Origin: Tubulanus polymorphus | Taxonomy: Eukaryota > Nemertea > Palaeonemertea > Tubulaniformes > Tubulanidae | Direction of reading: 5' to 3' | Assembly: GCF_964204645.1 (NCBI RefSeq) | Contig: NC_134026.1 | Span: 27,360,650-27,424,649 of the forward strand | Length of the DNA: 64,000 bases | Part shown: one piece after another, positions 48,306 through 62,469 of the stretch | Layout of the letters: every line of letters begins with the position of its first letter | Position numbering within the stretch: position 1 is the stretch's first letter | Made by a program: the position numbers and the translations under genes | The notes under the pieces: generated by a model | What the model saw: only the letters and a program-made list of their open reading frames with translations | Told to the model about the DNA's origin: nothing | Database searches by the model: none

Positions 48306-51300
48306 GAGTGTTTTTCCAGTTAGTACCAGGCGGATAACAGCTGTAAGGAAGACAGGTCACCAATGTGCAAGAACTTAAGATGAGAGTGCCATTTGAACGA
48401 TCTTGTTTTAGTGGCTTGTTCGCCTGATTGACGATACTCATTCATCATTTTGCTATTCCGATTGACGACACATTGATATGGCGAACCTAAACGACCTGTC
48501 GCAGGGAACGGCAATTTCATTGGTCGGCAGTGGCGGGGTTGGAACTTAAGATGTGTTAAACACTCTGCAATTGGTCGAAATCAATACGCGCGATAACGAT
48601 AATAATGAAACTTATTTAGTGGAAAAGGCATGTGGCTTGTGAATCATTAGTGCCGTTTTAGTATTCATTGCTACGTTAAACCACCAACAAAATAGTCATT
48701 CTACGAATCTGAAAGCATAAAAATGGCATACTTTACATCGAACCGCCTGAAGAATATCAATAAGTCGCCGTTGATCCGACGAAATATTCAGCGTCCGGTG
48801 CATACTTACATCGGTGTCTGAAACTGTTAATTTTCGGAAAATTGAAACACGTCGAGCCCCACGCCCCGATCTATAAACCTGTCACAAAAACTTTAATGGA
48901 TCACCGATTAATTCTTCTTATACATAACGACTATCAGTGGCAATTAAACTAAACAGGCTTTCTTTTTACGGTATCATCGATGCCATTGTCGATGTGCATT
49001 TCACTTAGAATTCATTTTCTCGAAATTTTATCAATCGTGCATCATTCAATAACATCTTATTCTAAAGTAAAATTGTCAACCCTTTCCTTCGTATTCCCCG
49101 TGTAGCGCCAAACATCTAATGAAAGAGTCCATCATAACCCACGTGGTATACAATAAAATTTTGGGAACTTTTTGGCATTTATTATCATACAGTTTAGAAC
49201 GCCAATAAAAAAGCTTACGATTATTTTTACAATCCGTTATACCACTATTTTATAAGGCTAGATGAACCTATTCAAGTAAGTACATCGCATTAAGTGTGTG
49301 AATTTCCCCGGTTTAATGACACTCCAATTAATTCGATAGGCTTTATTACCAGTAACTCCTGCTCGTCCCGTATTTTAATCAAGGCCTACTTTGCCAATGG
49401 GAAATTTAATTCAAAACCATCTTACCAAAGTAGCGTACTCTCTGGCGGCCAGAATATAGCGACCTTTTATGTTTTGGATATTCTTTTGGGAGTAAGATGT
49501 CTGCAAGTGAAATCCGAATAGTCCATTGACAAATAATGACGTCAATGCCCACTCGACAAACTATAGCATAGACCAGTAAGAAATCAGGCGAGTCATGTCG
49601 AAACTGTGTAACTTTTTGATGATGCTTTTAAGTGAGGGTTGACAGCAGCAGCAACAGCAGCAGCAGTAGCGGCAGCAGCAGCAGCAGATGTGCATCACCT
49701 GTTTTTTTTTGTAACCTCGTGAACCACCTTTTCCCGATACGTCATCATTCCTCGATCATTCGATCACCTGTTTAAAACTGAGTCTGTTATTGCATAGATT
49801 TGCCATTAATGCGCAATATCTTAAAAGGAATCGCGTGGAATTCTGAATACCTGTCTTCGTGGAGAAAGTTCTTTCCGCGTTAATTCTGTCTCACGATTTA
49901 AAATCCGCACGATGACGTCGTATCATTGCAAATCTATAGATTTTCAAGAAAAGAAATCAATTTCGATAAGTTTATTGATTCTTTAGAATAAACTTTCGCT
50001 AGAGAATTCGACAACTATCGACTTATGATGTGAAAATAATGTAATAGTATTCTCAACTTGATATTGGTCGAATGAAACGAGAAAAAAAATAGTTATGGAT
50101 ATTGGCATAAAACTCAACTGTACCAAAAAATTCATTGTCCGGGAAAGAACGTTACTAAATACGACGCTTAGTGTCTTCCGCTGCGATGAATTGTAACTGA
50201 TTCAATTAAGCGGCCTTTGTAAAACCTCATCACATGAAACTGCACATTAGCCGTCCATCTAAACCGTTTTGTGGGAATCACCAATAATAGACTGCACCGA
50301 TTTAGTTTTTCATTCAATTACTATGACTTATAATTAATAACTTTCATCATCATCAAAAGGCACAATTATAATCGGTTATTATAGTAAAATGTATTTATGG
50401 AGAGATTTTCCACACGGATGCAAACCATTGTAACTCATCAACTATCATTAACAAGCGTCACGTGTTTGCCTATCACACAATAATTGCATCAAGCGATCAA
50501 ATTTAACTTGGATTTTATTATTGCATGTACAATTGATGGAATTACACCCTACATCGTAGACCATTACGATATCGTCATGGGAAAATTCCGGCGTAATTGA
50601 TATTTTCGCTAATGAAATTGATACCTTCGCGAAACCGCGCATCCTGGTCTAATTGGTTCGCATATACCACTCATCATACCACAATGATATTTTGATAGGA
50701 AATCACAAGTACCATCGCTGTATTTGTTTTGATTTCATTGCTCACTTTATTGATAGAAAAAACACCGGATTCAACGTAGCGATGTTGCCTCGTTCCCGCC
50801 ATTATAGTTGTTCTCGATGTGAAATGATAATGGTAAATTTTATCGCATTATTTTATTGCCGTTATTTATTCGATGAGAAAACGTTTGATGATTTGCTGAA
50901 AATTACGCGGACATTAAAACTAACGCGGACAGTGTGTAATCGATGTATTCAATGTCCTGTATCGAGGCACGTCTTCCGCGTTCGAATTGAAACGGACGCG
51001 ATCGACAAAACTGAGGGGTTTCAGTTTAATTACGAGAATCATATTACCCGGCGTATATAGGAAACTATTCTGTAGACAATTCACTGACAGGATGATGCAT
51101 ATAATTAGGACGATTAATTCATATTTCTGGTCCTGGTGGATTCCCCGTTGAACGGTTTACAAAGATACTTTTAATCCCGTCGAATGATGGGATATAGCGA
51201 ACGATGGTTAGGTCTCTGACCCAAGTCATTAATAACTCGCACATAAATATTTTGTCGCAGATCTTAAGCCATCAAATCGGGACACAGAGGGACAGTGATG

Positions 51301-54300
51301 ATCGATATAGAACTATAAGTGTCAAACGGATGAAAATTAATGTTCAACCAGATGGGTCATCAATCGCCTATGTATACACGTTCATTATCTGGTAATATTG
51401 AGGGATTTACGCCATATTTCCATAGATTATTTTGCGGTTATACTTAGACAACAAGGATAATGGGATAGTGGCTGTGATTGCCACGAGGCTGTAGTTATTT
51501 TGATTATATATTATCCCCTAACGCTGGCTAGCGATCACTCGGGGATCAGAGACTTAACGCTTTCTGTAATTTGGCTGCTTCTATAAACACATGGACGGTG
51601 ATGATACTAACGATGAAATTGCTTTCATGACTGGATTTTAAATGCGTAAGAGGCTTTCAAATAGGCTACGAATTGAAAGTCGACTTAGTAGAAGACATAT
51701 ATGCTAGCAATCTATTCAAAGTCTATTTCTGTATCTATAGCAGGTGGAATACATGATTCCATTTCGTGAAAATCGTTGAATTGACGATTAAGCTGAAATA
51801 ATTTTGATACTGAATTATGTAACCCATATTATGTCATTTCTTGGCAGCACGTTTTCGCTTTTGTCTTGATGATTTATGAAATACATCGTTCAATTGTTTT
51901 CAAAGATACACATGATCTACGCTGTCATTACATTTTGTTACCAAATATTTTAATAAATTTCAAAAGATAAATGGAAAGAGATTCCATTAATCTTGTATAT
52001 GACAGGTCAGAGAAGGAAATACAATTTATCAAAAGTATACCAGCTCAAAGATAAGGGATTTAAATTTAAGATCTGCGTTCTGTGACTTTGACAAATTTGA
52101 TTCGAAATCATGGCTTTTAAAAGATGAGAAATCAATAATAGGCAGTATTTCGAACTTTTTAATGACGTCACTATCCCAACTGTCCCATATGCAATCGAAT
52201 TATTATACGAATTTCTTTAATCCAATTCTTCTGACGTTTTTGCGAACGATACTCATCGATTCCGCTATACCATCAGATCGGAAATCAAGGCAGAAAAACA
52301 GCTTGAAGTTGTGTGATGCAATAAAGAACGATATATTTTGTTTAATTCACGCGATGGTCATAAGTGTTCCCACCTGAGAACGCCAGTATGTTGATTAAAC
52401 CATCGCAGATGAGATTAATCGCGTTCTTTAGATAAATCAGACGGTGTCCCTGGGTAGCGACATCAATCTTCCGGCTCATCCATCACCCCACTACGTCAGA
52501 ATGCCGCGCCCCATCGATACGACCCGGCACCGCTTCGTAATTATATTCCGTATCGTTGTGTCCATCTAACTACTCATTTAGATTGCTTGTAACTTCCGGC
52601 AATCTAACGACAATCATTCATCATTATCTGCGTAATATCTCGCTTATGACTGACCACCATAATGACCATCTTATGCGTCCAACATCAAGAACATAAATTC
52701 TTTGAAACAGTTTTTCTAAATGGCGTGCGTGTGTGTATGTATGATCTGATTACTCGGTGCTTAAGCGTCCGAAAAAGCGATGCACGCATCACTGAAATAA
52801 AGTGTCAGAATTTGTTACAAATGGCTCAAAGGCTACACGACACCATATGGATTCGGCACAGTCGTATGACAGGTCCAATACCAACCTAATGAATGTCCAC
52901 TGATTGAGAACTACGATTGCGCCAAACACATAAGCCAGAAAAATGACCGATGGTTTCGAGTAAGTTTTTCCACTTATCCCCATGTGTCAAAAGTTACAAA
53001 TAAGTTAACTCTGAGCTCTGTGCATAATTGATATCGTGATCAGCGGGCCACGTGTAAACTCATCTTCCCAATATGATAGATTATACATCCGAAAAATTAT
53101 AGTAATTTTTTCAGAATCTCATCCAAAAACAAAAAATCTTATAGGTTTAATTCTTACTGACACAGATAGATACCACGGTTTGTATTAATCACCTGCTAAC
53201 TGCTATCATAATCTCAGAAGCTGGTTAACGAGTTACAAATGCCATTTAAGAATGATTTCTGTCGGTCACGTACGTTCATTACATATTACTTTAAGGCACA
53301 TGAAAGTTAGAAAAAACACTTTTACCTAATAAATATGGAGATAAGCGAGTGTATATTTATACTCCTCATCGCTAGCAAATGTTGTTTAAGCAGTTAGAAT
53401 AGCTAACTTATTTCTCGTGAGTAGTATTTAACACATTTATCTTGTCCGTGGTGAAGGCCACCAATATAGTAACTTGCTATGATATCAATTTCAGTCATCA
53501 TCATTATCATTGACCGAAATATCTCCTTAAAGCAAACTCCCCAGTATGAGAGATGAAGAAGCTTCGGAATTGGTTTTTATTATGTTTCTTGAATAGGAGC
53601 TATACTCGATTACTTTGCCGAACAGTTTTTCTTTCTTTTCGTATGATTTATTTTCTAACTATACTATTATTCCTCGCGTCATATCGCTTCCTAGAGTTAC
53701 GATAAACCAATCCAAACTTCCCTTTCGGGGGATACTCATGTACCCATGTCATGTCCAACCGTTTTAATGAACAACAGTTTCCCAAAAATGGTTTAAACCA
53801 AAAATGGCCAATCGTTCTTCTGCAGTGCCGTATATAACAACATTATTGCATCAATTTTGTGAGCATGAAGCGCTATTATTATGATTAAATGTACAAACGG
53901 CATTTGATCAAGTGATTGCTCTATTGTATTTGATCCCTTGGTACAAGCTATTTCGATGAGAAATAATCTGCGCTAGTTGGTTTAATCAAGGCTTTATTGC
54001 CTCGAAGCGTCAAAATGGCAACGCTAGGGCAAATTTATTCGGGGCTAACGCAGGGCGAACAGATTTTGCCGCCACTTTGCACATTGTCTTCGATATAAAC
54101 GGCGGCAATACAAGCTACCAGAAGTGCTCCAGCGCAAATAAAGACTCATCGGAAATGTGTATCCTACTTCTGATGGAGATAAATAGAGGAATTCATTAGA
54201 CAATCATTGCCAGCACCGAGAAGTTAGAATTCTTAGATATACAGTAGCAATTTTCGGTAGTTAATTATTTCAGCGTATTGTATAGCGGCAATGTTCTTTA

Positions 54301-57300
54301 GTAATATGTTAAGCTACGAATTTGAAAATTGAGAAATATCTCATCGAATTGATATCGAACATACATTTTAGGTATAAGCGCCATTTTTCGAATAAGTTTT
54401 TCCAAGTGTATTTTGCTTTTGAAAATATTCAAATCATTAGTTTACCATCTCCATTATAAATGTATGATACACTGAATATTCTGCATTTTTGGGCAGATTA
54501 TACGTTTTGCATTTTCTTCTAATTTCACATCTTAATTTTACTTTTTTCATGTTCATACAACTCTTTTTATTGTAAACTTTCAAGAAGTGCACCGAATAAT
54601 CACATTAAGTGATTCTTTTCTGATCAACATCCCGAATGCACGTGGTTAAGAAAGATTGAAATGATGACAGAGCGTACCGAAACGGTGGATAAACAGATTT
54701 CTGCTCGATTGGGTCCCACTCGTAATTTGCTCTCGCTTGGAAATTGCCTTAAGATATTGAAATATGGGATGATATATGGGTTTCATCAGCGTTCGAAAAT
54801 CAGGCGTGAAATCAGCTAAATTATCCAATTAAACATGAAGTGGAAGACAAGTACAGAAACAAAGTGACAGAGTACCGGTAATTAATACTGTGTAGACACT
54901 TGCAATCTTTGCATTATAACGTTGTCATGATGTCGTCAAAAATTCTATAAAGAATTTAGTCAGGCAGCCAAATCCTGGATAATATCCACACTTTCGAGCG
55001 TATACAACGAATTGTGATAACTTTTAGATTCGATGAAAACACATCAACCAGTATAATCTTTGGAATCTCTCAACAAAAAGGTCATTTTCAACCATTTGAA
55101 ACTAACTGTTGACAAGATAATCGCGATCGTGACGTATTCAATTTTTGAACTGAAAATACACTCACAGTTATCACACCAGCAAGGTATCGGGTTTTAGTTG
55201 ATTAACAAAACCGTGCTACGGTTTATTCAAGAGGCTAGTCGTCATAAAAAAGTGAAGTAAGCAGTAAATCAGTATGGTCGAGTGTTTAGTGGACGATAAG
55301 ATAATGCAATGTTTAGATACATTGGCTAGTGTCATTTGTTAGTCTCGACTACATCGAGTGTTATTGTGATTAATACTGTAACTATGCCTTGCTAATACCA
55401 TCATATTCTGAAGAGGTTTCCATGTCAACAAAAGATATTAGTGGATAAATTGCAATAAAGCCGAAAAAGGTGACAAGCCAACGCGGCCCGAACAAGAAAA
55501 TAAATATAGTTATAACCCAATTATATGAGCCATTCATTACAGTGACGTTTTATAAGGATATTTTCTGGTAGGGTATCGTTGCGTTAGTTGGCCTGCCGGC
55601 TGTCACACGAAAACGGCTTATTCCATTAAGCGTAGTTTGTTTCAATTAATTTCAGTCCGGGATGCAAGATAATTCAATTCCCGAATGATTTATAATATTT
55701 GCGCTTGCGCAGTTTTTATCATCGTTCGCGTATGACACCGAAATTAATTACAAGTTGGAACCGAGAAGAGCCTCGAGATTACAACGAATAGCCATAAAAC
55801 TGTAGAAACATCGCCATCGTTTCTTGATTCGATTATTGTTTTCGATTTTATCAAAGTTAAGAACGCATTTGCAGTGCGTCAAACTGTACTCGTTTGCAAA
55901 CCTTGAAGTGTTCGAGTCGTGCTCTGCATGATCCAGCCAGTTATTCTCAAGACATAATTTCGACGAATTCCAAAATACATGGCAAAGTACTTGCCAGATA
56001 TGTCACCGATAAAATTTATAGAAGCGATTAGAATGATTTAAAAATCAGAAAGATCAGAAAGCCTTTTAAAGAAATGAAAAAGACGAAATAGTGATATATC
56101 TGATATATCGTGGTTATCTGATTCAGTACGACGGGTCAGAAAATGCATCTCCGTGAAATTAGTCTTTATAATGCGGACCTCAGCCGTCACAATTGATTGT
56201 TTTCAGAAAGTCAAACAAGTAATCCGTCGAAATAGTTTAATCTTTGATTAGTTTACATTTCTGATAAGGATACAGCAATTCAATTTAGAACAAGTCGAGT
56301 TTTAATGTTGTAGATTTAACTGTCATAGATTTACATCTTAGAAAAACATAATCGCTGGAATATTTCGAAATCTCAAAATCCTAATAAAACTAGGCAAAAT
56401 ACTGCATTGATAATACCGAAAAGATAGTAATAAAGACGATCCATTCCAAAAACCGAGAGTTCTCATTCGATCGTTTTCCTTTTAGCTTTCAGACATACAC
56501 ACATTTTCTCTGGTGACTAATTTGTAACTATCTTTTTTTAATGAAATAGTTTAAGACTGGTCTTTGCCGAACCTTGGGCAATCAATGCTGAGTCTTATTA
56601 AAGTAAACGCCTCTGTCAAACGCAATAGATAGATGGTCGATTCATGATGTTTATTCGCATAAGTTTGTACCCATGATAGAACATCATTTGCCCTGAAACA
56701 GTGGATTGAAACGGCCCCCGATCTCCCGGCGGAGGAGATTGAATAATAAAACTGACGGCCAGTAACGCCACGACCTATCAACTGAGACGGGTCTCCAACG
56801 TTGATTAAAGATTCTTTCATTCTCCGGAGAAAATAAGATTGATTCGTAAATCATAGAGGCCAAATATCACAAAACGTCGTACAATAGCTCAATATTAGCC
56901 CATTTGTTCTGTAAGAAAGTTTTGAATTAACTGTACTGTTTGACAAAGCCTGTGAAACGGGAGTAAATTAACGCTGATATTTGCACTAGAGATGAAAAAC
57001 GATCATCCTTCCAGACTTTTACCCCGGCACGAACGCCGAGCGAAATGACTGAGCATAAAACTGGCAAAGAAGGCAAACATGAACACAGAGGAGACCAGAC
57101 AATGATACAGTTGATGTCTACTGACAGCGACTTATCACTTTCATTGTTCATGTGGTCACGGAACGCGTGAGGACAATACCTGATTTTTGGCAAATTCTCT
57201 GACGACCGGAAAGCATCACCCCGTTACTTTATAATCGTATTAAATGATTAAACCGCGCAATTGAGAAAGTTGATTGCTATTTCATCGAATCTCTTCACGC

Positions 57301-60276
57301 TTAATCATCTTGGCTATAAAAAATTACGATAAGAATACCTTCATTAATTTTAGCAAACATTCCGCACGCCCGCATGATCGAGAAATATGGCGACATTATT
57401 TCTCTGTTTAGAAGGGGTGATCTTTGAACTTTCACAAAATGTTTTTTTTTCGGTAATATTTTCACAAAAGCATTTAAGCCGATACTGTTGGAGATCAGTC
57501 TGTTTACTTACGGAAACTGGCGACACATTTGTAAATATTCGCAAAACAGATTTGAAAATAGAATGCTTAACGGCCACCGTTCAGTGTCTATGGCCAGTTG
57601 TTGTATCGTTAAATGCTCCCAGTTGGACACTTTCTCTTCCGTGTGCTAATTGAAACACTTTTATTGCCTTATTATTATTCTAGCTTACTGCAAAACCAAT
57701 GGCCATCGTTTGGCGAAAGAAAATATTCTTGGGAATGTTTACTGCGAATATCAAACAGCAAGTTTGTTATTACAGTCACGCGGTATATGAGGCATGTGGG
57801 GGACAGACACAGGCATTTGGGGGTTTTAATGAGCGGTGATATTCAACTGAAACATGAACGGGCGGGCAGAAGGTTGTTAAACGCTATCAACTGAAGTGGA
57901 AGCCCTTATTATGAACAACAAGATCTGGCTAATTCGCGTTCTTTTACTCGATTATTTCATTGCCGAGAAACAGCTTTTGTTCCCATGAAAACTTTCTTCA
58001 ATGATTGATATAAATTTCGGTAGAATGATGCACCCATCTGTCAGCCGAACCAACTGTACACGAGTGTCCAAACGATAACGCTATCTGCTCACTGGATATT
58101 ACCCTTTGAATAGATTTTATTTGATTTCATTCGATATTATTTGATTTAGCTCCATCTTTAATCCCAGCCATGATCACATTTAGGCAATACCATTTATTTC
58201 AGAATCGCTCATTTCTTTGTCGGTTCCATTTGCGGAGACGATGCGCGGGGAATGGAATATAAACTGTACGGCTATTTATTATCCTCCATAGAAAGTAATA
58301 ATGTCTTCTGCCGAATCAATCAAATGCTTGGGAATCATTTTGAGAGAGGTTACTGCTCTTCCCATTGAGAGCTCGGTTACAAAAGTCACTTTAGGCAATC
58401 TATCACCGGAAACGGTAATTAGACTTGGCCAAACGTCTGATGAATTCTGACTTAACGACGTCTGATGGGGCTCGTTCGCTCATCTGACTGATTAAAACGC
58501 ATCATCCAGTCATGTTAATTCGACAAAAGTAAATACATTCAGTTCAGCCTTTCAATTTAATCAACTTCCATAAAATGATCCAAAATCTCATCTTGATTAA
58601 ATCGTTTATGTTTTTGTAAATTCAGCACGCGTTTCTCGCAGGGCGCGGATCGGCCCGGCGGGGTCGGCCAGATTTTGGGCTGCCAACGATGAAAATGCGA
58701 AGCATATAATCATACGAAAACTTTTGAAAAAAAGTATTTCAGGCATTTTCGTTATAATAACCGAGCAGAATTAGTGAAATTTTTCATCGTGTCTAAACGG
58801 TAGAAAAATATCATCTCAGTCGAACAAGAAAAAGTGTCAAAAATTGATTATCGCCGGCAAGCGATGAATTATTGCTATGTCAAATGTCACGTAGGTCAAA
58901 CGCAAAGATTTCATTTGCCAATCGCTTTTGTGTTTGAGAAGCAATCGCCGAGTGCAATTATTATTCCGTCTCGTATACCGATGATGCAGATGCAGGTCGC
59001 AAAAAAGCGCATAAAGCGGGCTATTTTTCCATTCGAGTATTGTAACTGTGTCGTCGTAGAGACCCTCATTCGTCATCGGGACTGACGTTTATAGCGGGGA
59101 ATTCTGCCTCCCATTTCTCGTACCCTCTGTATGCCCGTGAAGGCAAAGTCTTTGTGGTGTACTGTTATTGATGAGTTCTGAGGCCATATAAGTGCGTAAC
59201 TGTGACATCGATGATTTAACTAGACATTCATTTAATCATGACACAATGACGGATCGACGACGGCGCCCGATTGAAACGTTTACGTGTCCCATCTTCATCA
59301 CCAGACGAAAGGTTCTCTACACCGTAGAATGACGTGAATATGAAATGAATTAACCCACGATGAAATATGACAACAGTTCTTTTTTCAATTTTCTTTCAAA
59401 CAAGCGACAAAAAGTATCCTCAATCTTAGGAACGTAGAGCAAATCGTCCTTGATTGAGATAACCATAGTTGCTGAATATCGAAGCAAAAATTTTTGTAAA
59501 CTATTTCAATGGGGTTAAGAATGTTCAGCATGAAGACGGGGAAGCTATTTCAGTTTATGGTAGTCGTTGCCCAGCGATGACTTCGTCAAATCGTCCGCCA
59601 TCTATCGCATTTTATGCTTAAACTTCAAGTCATCGCGCTATGTTTGGTACGCAAATACAGTTACTCAAGCATGCCGAATTCTATAAATGCCTTCATTCCC
59701 AGAGGAGCGAGGGCCACTTTGCCTATTGATAAACAATTTCATAAACACCTCATTTTCATTGCTGAAGTTAGAATCGTATGATTAATCCATCACAGCTTAT
59801 TCAGTGTAGGAATCATTTTCAAAACCACAACATAAAGCAGATGTAAGATGAGCGGTCCCTCCCTTTAATTATATAAACTGCATTGATGTATGTTTTTCTT
59901 TTTTCTTTTACTATATACGACTGATCAGGTAACATTGACAACGAGTGACTGGTAACATGAGCTGGTTGACGAATCGTGTAACATGTAAAATGTTGTTCAT
60001 ATGAAACAGTAATGAATTAACTGATTGATCTATAATATGTTCTGCATTTCTTGGTAGGAATAATGTATATCACGCCATGTTTTTTATTTGTTATATGGTA
60101 TTCAGGTTATGGATTTGTGTTTAATCACGAAAACCTAATCATATTCAGTACGTGTTATAAAACGCCGAAAATAACGACAAAGCGGAAAGGTTTCTTAAGC
60201 TCCTTATGGAATCTGTCGCGCAAGGAAATCTCTCCCGGTTAAAGAAAGGAGTTTGCAAAACGTCACGGCAGCGGGT
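48306..60276. promoter_or_regulatory. 12 kb gene-free region upstream of Nkx6
   Basis: No coding exon with domain signal was found on either strand between the Nkx6 start and the first class C receptor. It holds one CAG-type microsatellite (49643-49687). Such empty flanks are common around developmental homeobox genes and often carry enhancers; that is inference. Individual enhancers cannot be delimited from one sequence. Confidence 0.4.
49643..49687. repeat. Imperfect CAG/GCA microsatellite
   Basis: About 45 bp of CAG repeats interrupted by CAA, TAG and CGG triplets, 1.3 kb upstream of the Nkx6 start. It is not inside any supported exon. Confidence 0.85.
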
Positions 60277-62469
60277 ATGCGGCTAGTTGATAAGAATATG
60301 GCAATGGTGTATTTTCGTGAAATATGGAAAGTTTTAGTTTTATTGCTATTGATGATTTTGCTCGTGGATTATTCGAAGGAAATCATCATACCAGACGTCA
60401 CCGATGAACCGTTTACGATTGCGGGTGATTTGATTTTAGGAGTTGTAAAATCAATTGGGCAAAATGATAAGAGAACGTCCGCGTGTAATGGAAAGGTCTC
60501 TATAGGAGGAGTGATAACTGTTGAAATGTTTTCATTCGCCATTGCTCAAGTAAACGCTAACAAGTCGTTGCTTCCTGGTATCAAATTAGGTATGCGTTTT
60601 TTCGATACTTGTGGTAGTGAACGTATGGCTGTTGCTCGGCCGATGCAGCTACTTGATGCGATGTGCCCGCAAAATAATGCCCGAACATACGGTCAACTCG
60701 TGGGCGCTATCGGAGATGGCCGATCCAAATATGTGGTCCACGAAGCGCGAATATTGCGGCAATTTTCTTTACCAGTGATGTCCACAGCGGCAACATCCGA
60801 CGAATTAAGCGACCAAAAAGCATTTCCATATTTCTTGAGAACAGCTCCTCCCGATGAATTTCAGACAACTGTTATGGTAGATATCTTGACGCAGTTCAAC
60901 TGGAGTTACTTTTCTATGTTGTATGTCGATGATTCCTACGGTATTTTTGCCTTGAATAATCTTTACCATCGTTCGAAACAAAAAGGTATCTGCATGGCCT
61001 ACAGTAAATCGATTGGTGATCTGACAACAGACGATGAATACGAAGATATCATAAAAACTCTTTGGAAACAAAAACGGGCAAGAGTGATAATCTCGTTTCT
61101 TTCTGGAAAGCACTTGTTTCGCCTTCTGCATAAACTAAAAAAATTCTTGGAAGTCAAGAAGGCAGAAAGCAATCATTTCATTTGGATTGGTAGTGATGCA
61201 TTCAGAAGTCCCTCTTCATGGGAGGATAAAGAAATGGGCGTCGGTTCCATTTATATCGATCTTGATTTTAAGACTATACACGAGAAATCGTTCTACCATT
61301 ATTTCGGACTACTGACTTATGAAAATATCACAAATCCGTGGAAGGATATTTTAGTTGAATATTTGTTCAATTGTACGTGGAACTCGTCTCCAAACTGGAG
61401 ATATTTACACTGTGAAAAATTCCAGAACGTGTCTTTTAATGAAAGCGAACGATTTAAAGATATAGCGAACGATGCGAGTTCGAAATTTGCCACGACACAT
61501 GATTGCATTTTTGCATTCGCATTTGCAATCCAAGAAATGATTTCGCAAAGATGTCCCAATGTATCGTCGGGTGACACGAACACGCTTGAGGTCTGCATCC
61601 ACGGTCACTTATTGTACGACTATCTCTTAAATGTATCATTTACGGGTTTAGCTGGACCGATTGCGTTTGACAGTGTTGGTAATGGAATGACTGGTTATAA
61701 GATATCTCAGTTTCAATACAACCCCGCTGATGGATTCCGCCATGTTGTTATCGGTAACTGGGATCGGGCACGCGAAAGTATTCATATAGAAATGAATAAG
61801 ATGAATTGGAACGCAATAACAAATACAGCCCCGCGGTCTTACTGTTCAGAACCATGTCCACCGGGGCATTACAGTATAACACTTGACGTTCACTGTTGTT
61901 GGAAATGTCAGCCTTGTCGTAGTAACGAAATCACTAACTTCAATAAAACTGATTGTGTCCAATGCAAAGAATTTAGCTGGCCTGACCAAAATACATTTCT
62001 AGATTGCGTGGAGATTGCAGCCGTGGCACTGAATGTCAGTCATCCAGTGGGTATCACTCTGATCGTCCTAGTGACTGCTGGACTAGTGATTGATATATTG
62101 ATAGTATCAGTATATATAAGATACAGGCACGAGCGTTTGATTAAGGCGGCAAGTCGTGAACTCAGTTTTGTGACGCTTTTCGGAACATCTATTAGTTTTC
62201 TACTGGTGTTGGTTCTTCTTGCTAAACCGAGCAGTATCACCTGTAGTATCCATAGAATCGGTTTCAACGTCAGCTATTCGATCATTTACTGCCCTTTACT
62301 CGTAAAAACCAATAGAATATATCGCATATTTTCGGCTGGAAAACGGGGTTTGTCCCAGATTCGATACATTAGTGGAAACTTCCAGATGTTCGCTACAACA
62401 GCACTCATTACCATACAGGTAATGCATGTCATCAATCGCATGTCTTCTTCTCTGCCATTACAGATTTAA
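60277..62469 (+). CDS. mGluR-like class C G-protein-coupled receptor, truncated after TM5
   Basis: One uninterrupted frame of 730 residues. The ATG at 60277 is the first in frame; those at 60298 or 60304 give a cleaner signal peptide (KVLVLLLLMILLVDY). The Venus-flytrap domain, about 45-510, has GDLILGVVKSIG, STAATSDELSD, YFLRTAPPDEFQ, FNWSYFSMLYVDDSYG and FIWIGSDAF, following metabotropic glutamate receptors. A cysteine-rich NCD3G domain follows at about 515-578 (CPPGHYSI, CCWKCQPC, DCVQCKEFSWP). The membrane part shows TM1 (VGITLIVLVTAGLVIDILIV), RELSFVTLFGTS, CSIHRIGF, KTNRIYRIFSAGKR and TM5 (ALITIQ). After Gln at 62416-62418 a possible donor (GTAATG) occurs; read through, the frame ends 16 codons later. 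TM6-7 is missing and not visible before the next gene. It is either a pseudogene or spliced to a distant exon. Ligand unknown; mGluR binding residues are only partly conserved. Confidence 0.82.
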   Translation: MRLVDKNMAMVYFREIWKVLVLLLLMILLVDYSKEIIIPDVTDEPFTIAGDLILGVVKSIGQNDKRTSACNGKVSIGGVITVEMFSFAIAQVNANKSLLPGIKLGMRFFDTCGSERMAVARPMQLLDAMCPQNNARTYGQLVGAIGDGRSKYVVHEARILRQFSLPVMSTAATSDELSDQKAFPYFLRTAPPDEFQTTVMVDILTQFNWSYFSMLYVDDSYGIFALNNLYHRSKQKGICMAYSKSIGDLTTDDEYEDIIKTLWKQKRARVIISFLSGKHLFRLLHKLKKFLEVKKAESNHFIWIGSDAFRSPSSWEDKEMGVGSIYIDLDFKTIHEKSFYHYFGLLTYENITNPWKDILVEYLFNCTWNSSPNWRYLHCEKFQNVSFNESERFKDIANDASSKFATTHDCIFAFAFAIQEMISQRCPNVSSGDTNTLEVCIHGHLLYDYLLNVSFTGLAGPIAFDSVGNGMTGYKISQFQYNPADGFRHVVIGNWDRARESIHIEMNKMNWNAITNTAPRSYCSEPCPPGHYSITLDVHCCWKCQPCRSNEITNFNKTDCVQCKEFSWPDQNTFLDCVEIAAVALNVSHPVGITLIVLVTAGLVIDILIVSVYIRYRHERLIKAASRELSFVTLFGTSISFLLVLVLLAKPSSITCSIHRIGFNVSYSIIYCPLLVKTNRIYRIFSAGKRGLSQIRYISGNFQMFATTALITIQVMHVINRMSSSLPLQI

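Noticed and set aside
50653-51060. 135-codon plus-strand frame with scattered cysteines in the Nkx6 upstream region
   Set aside because: Starts with TTG, cysteine spacing fits no zinc finger, and no splice context was found.
60051-60242. 63-codon frame just upstream of the class C receptor
   Set aside because: Not in phase with the receptor frame and ends in a stop before it; more likely 5' flank.
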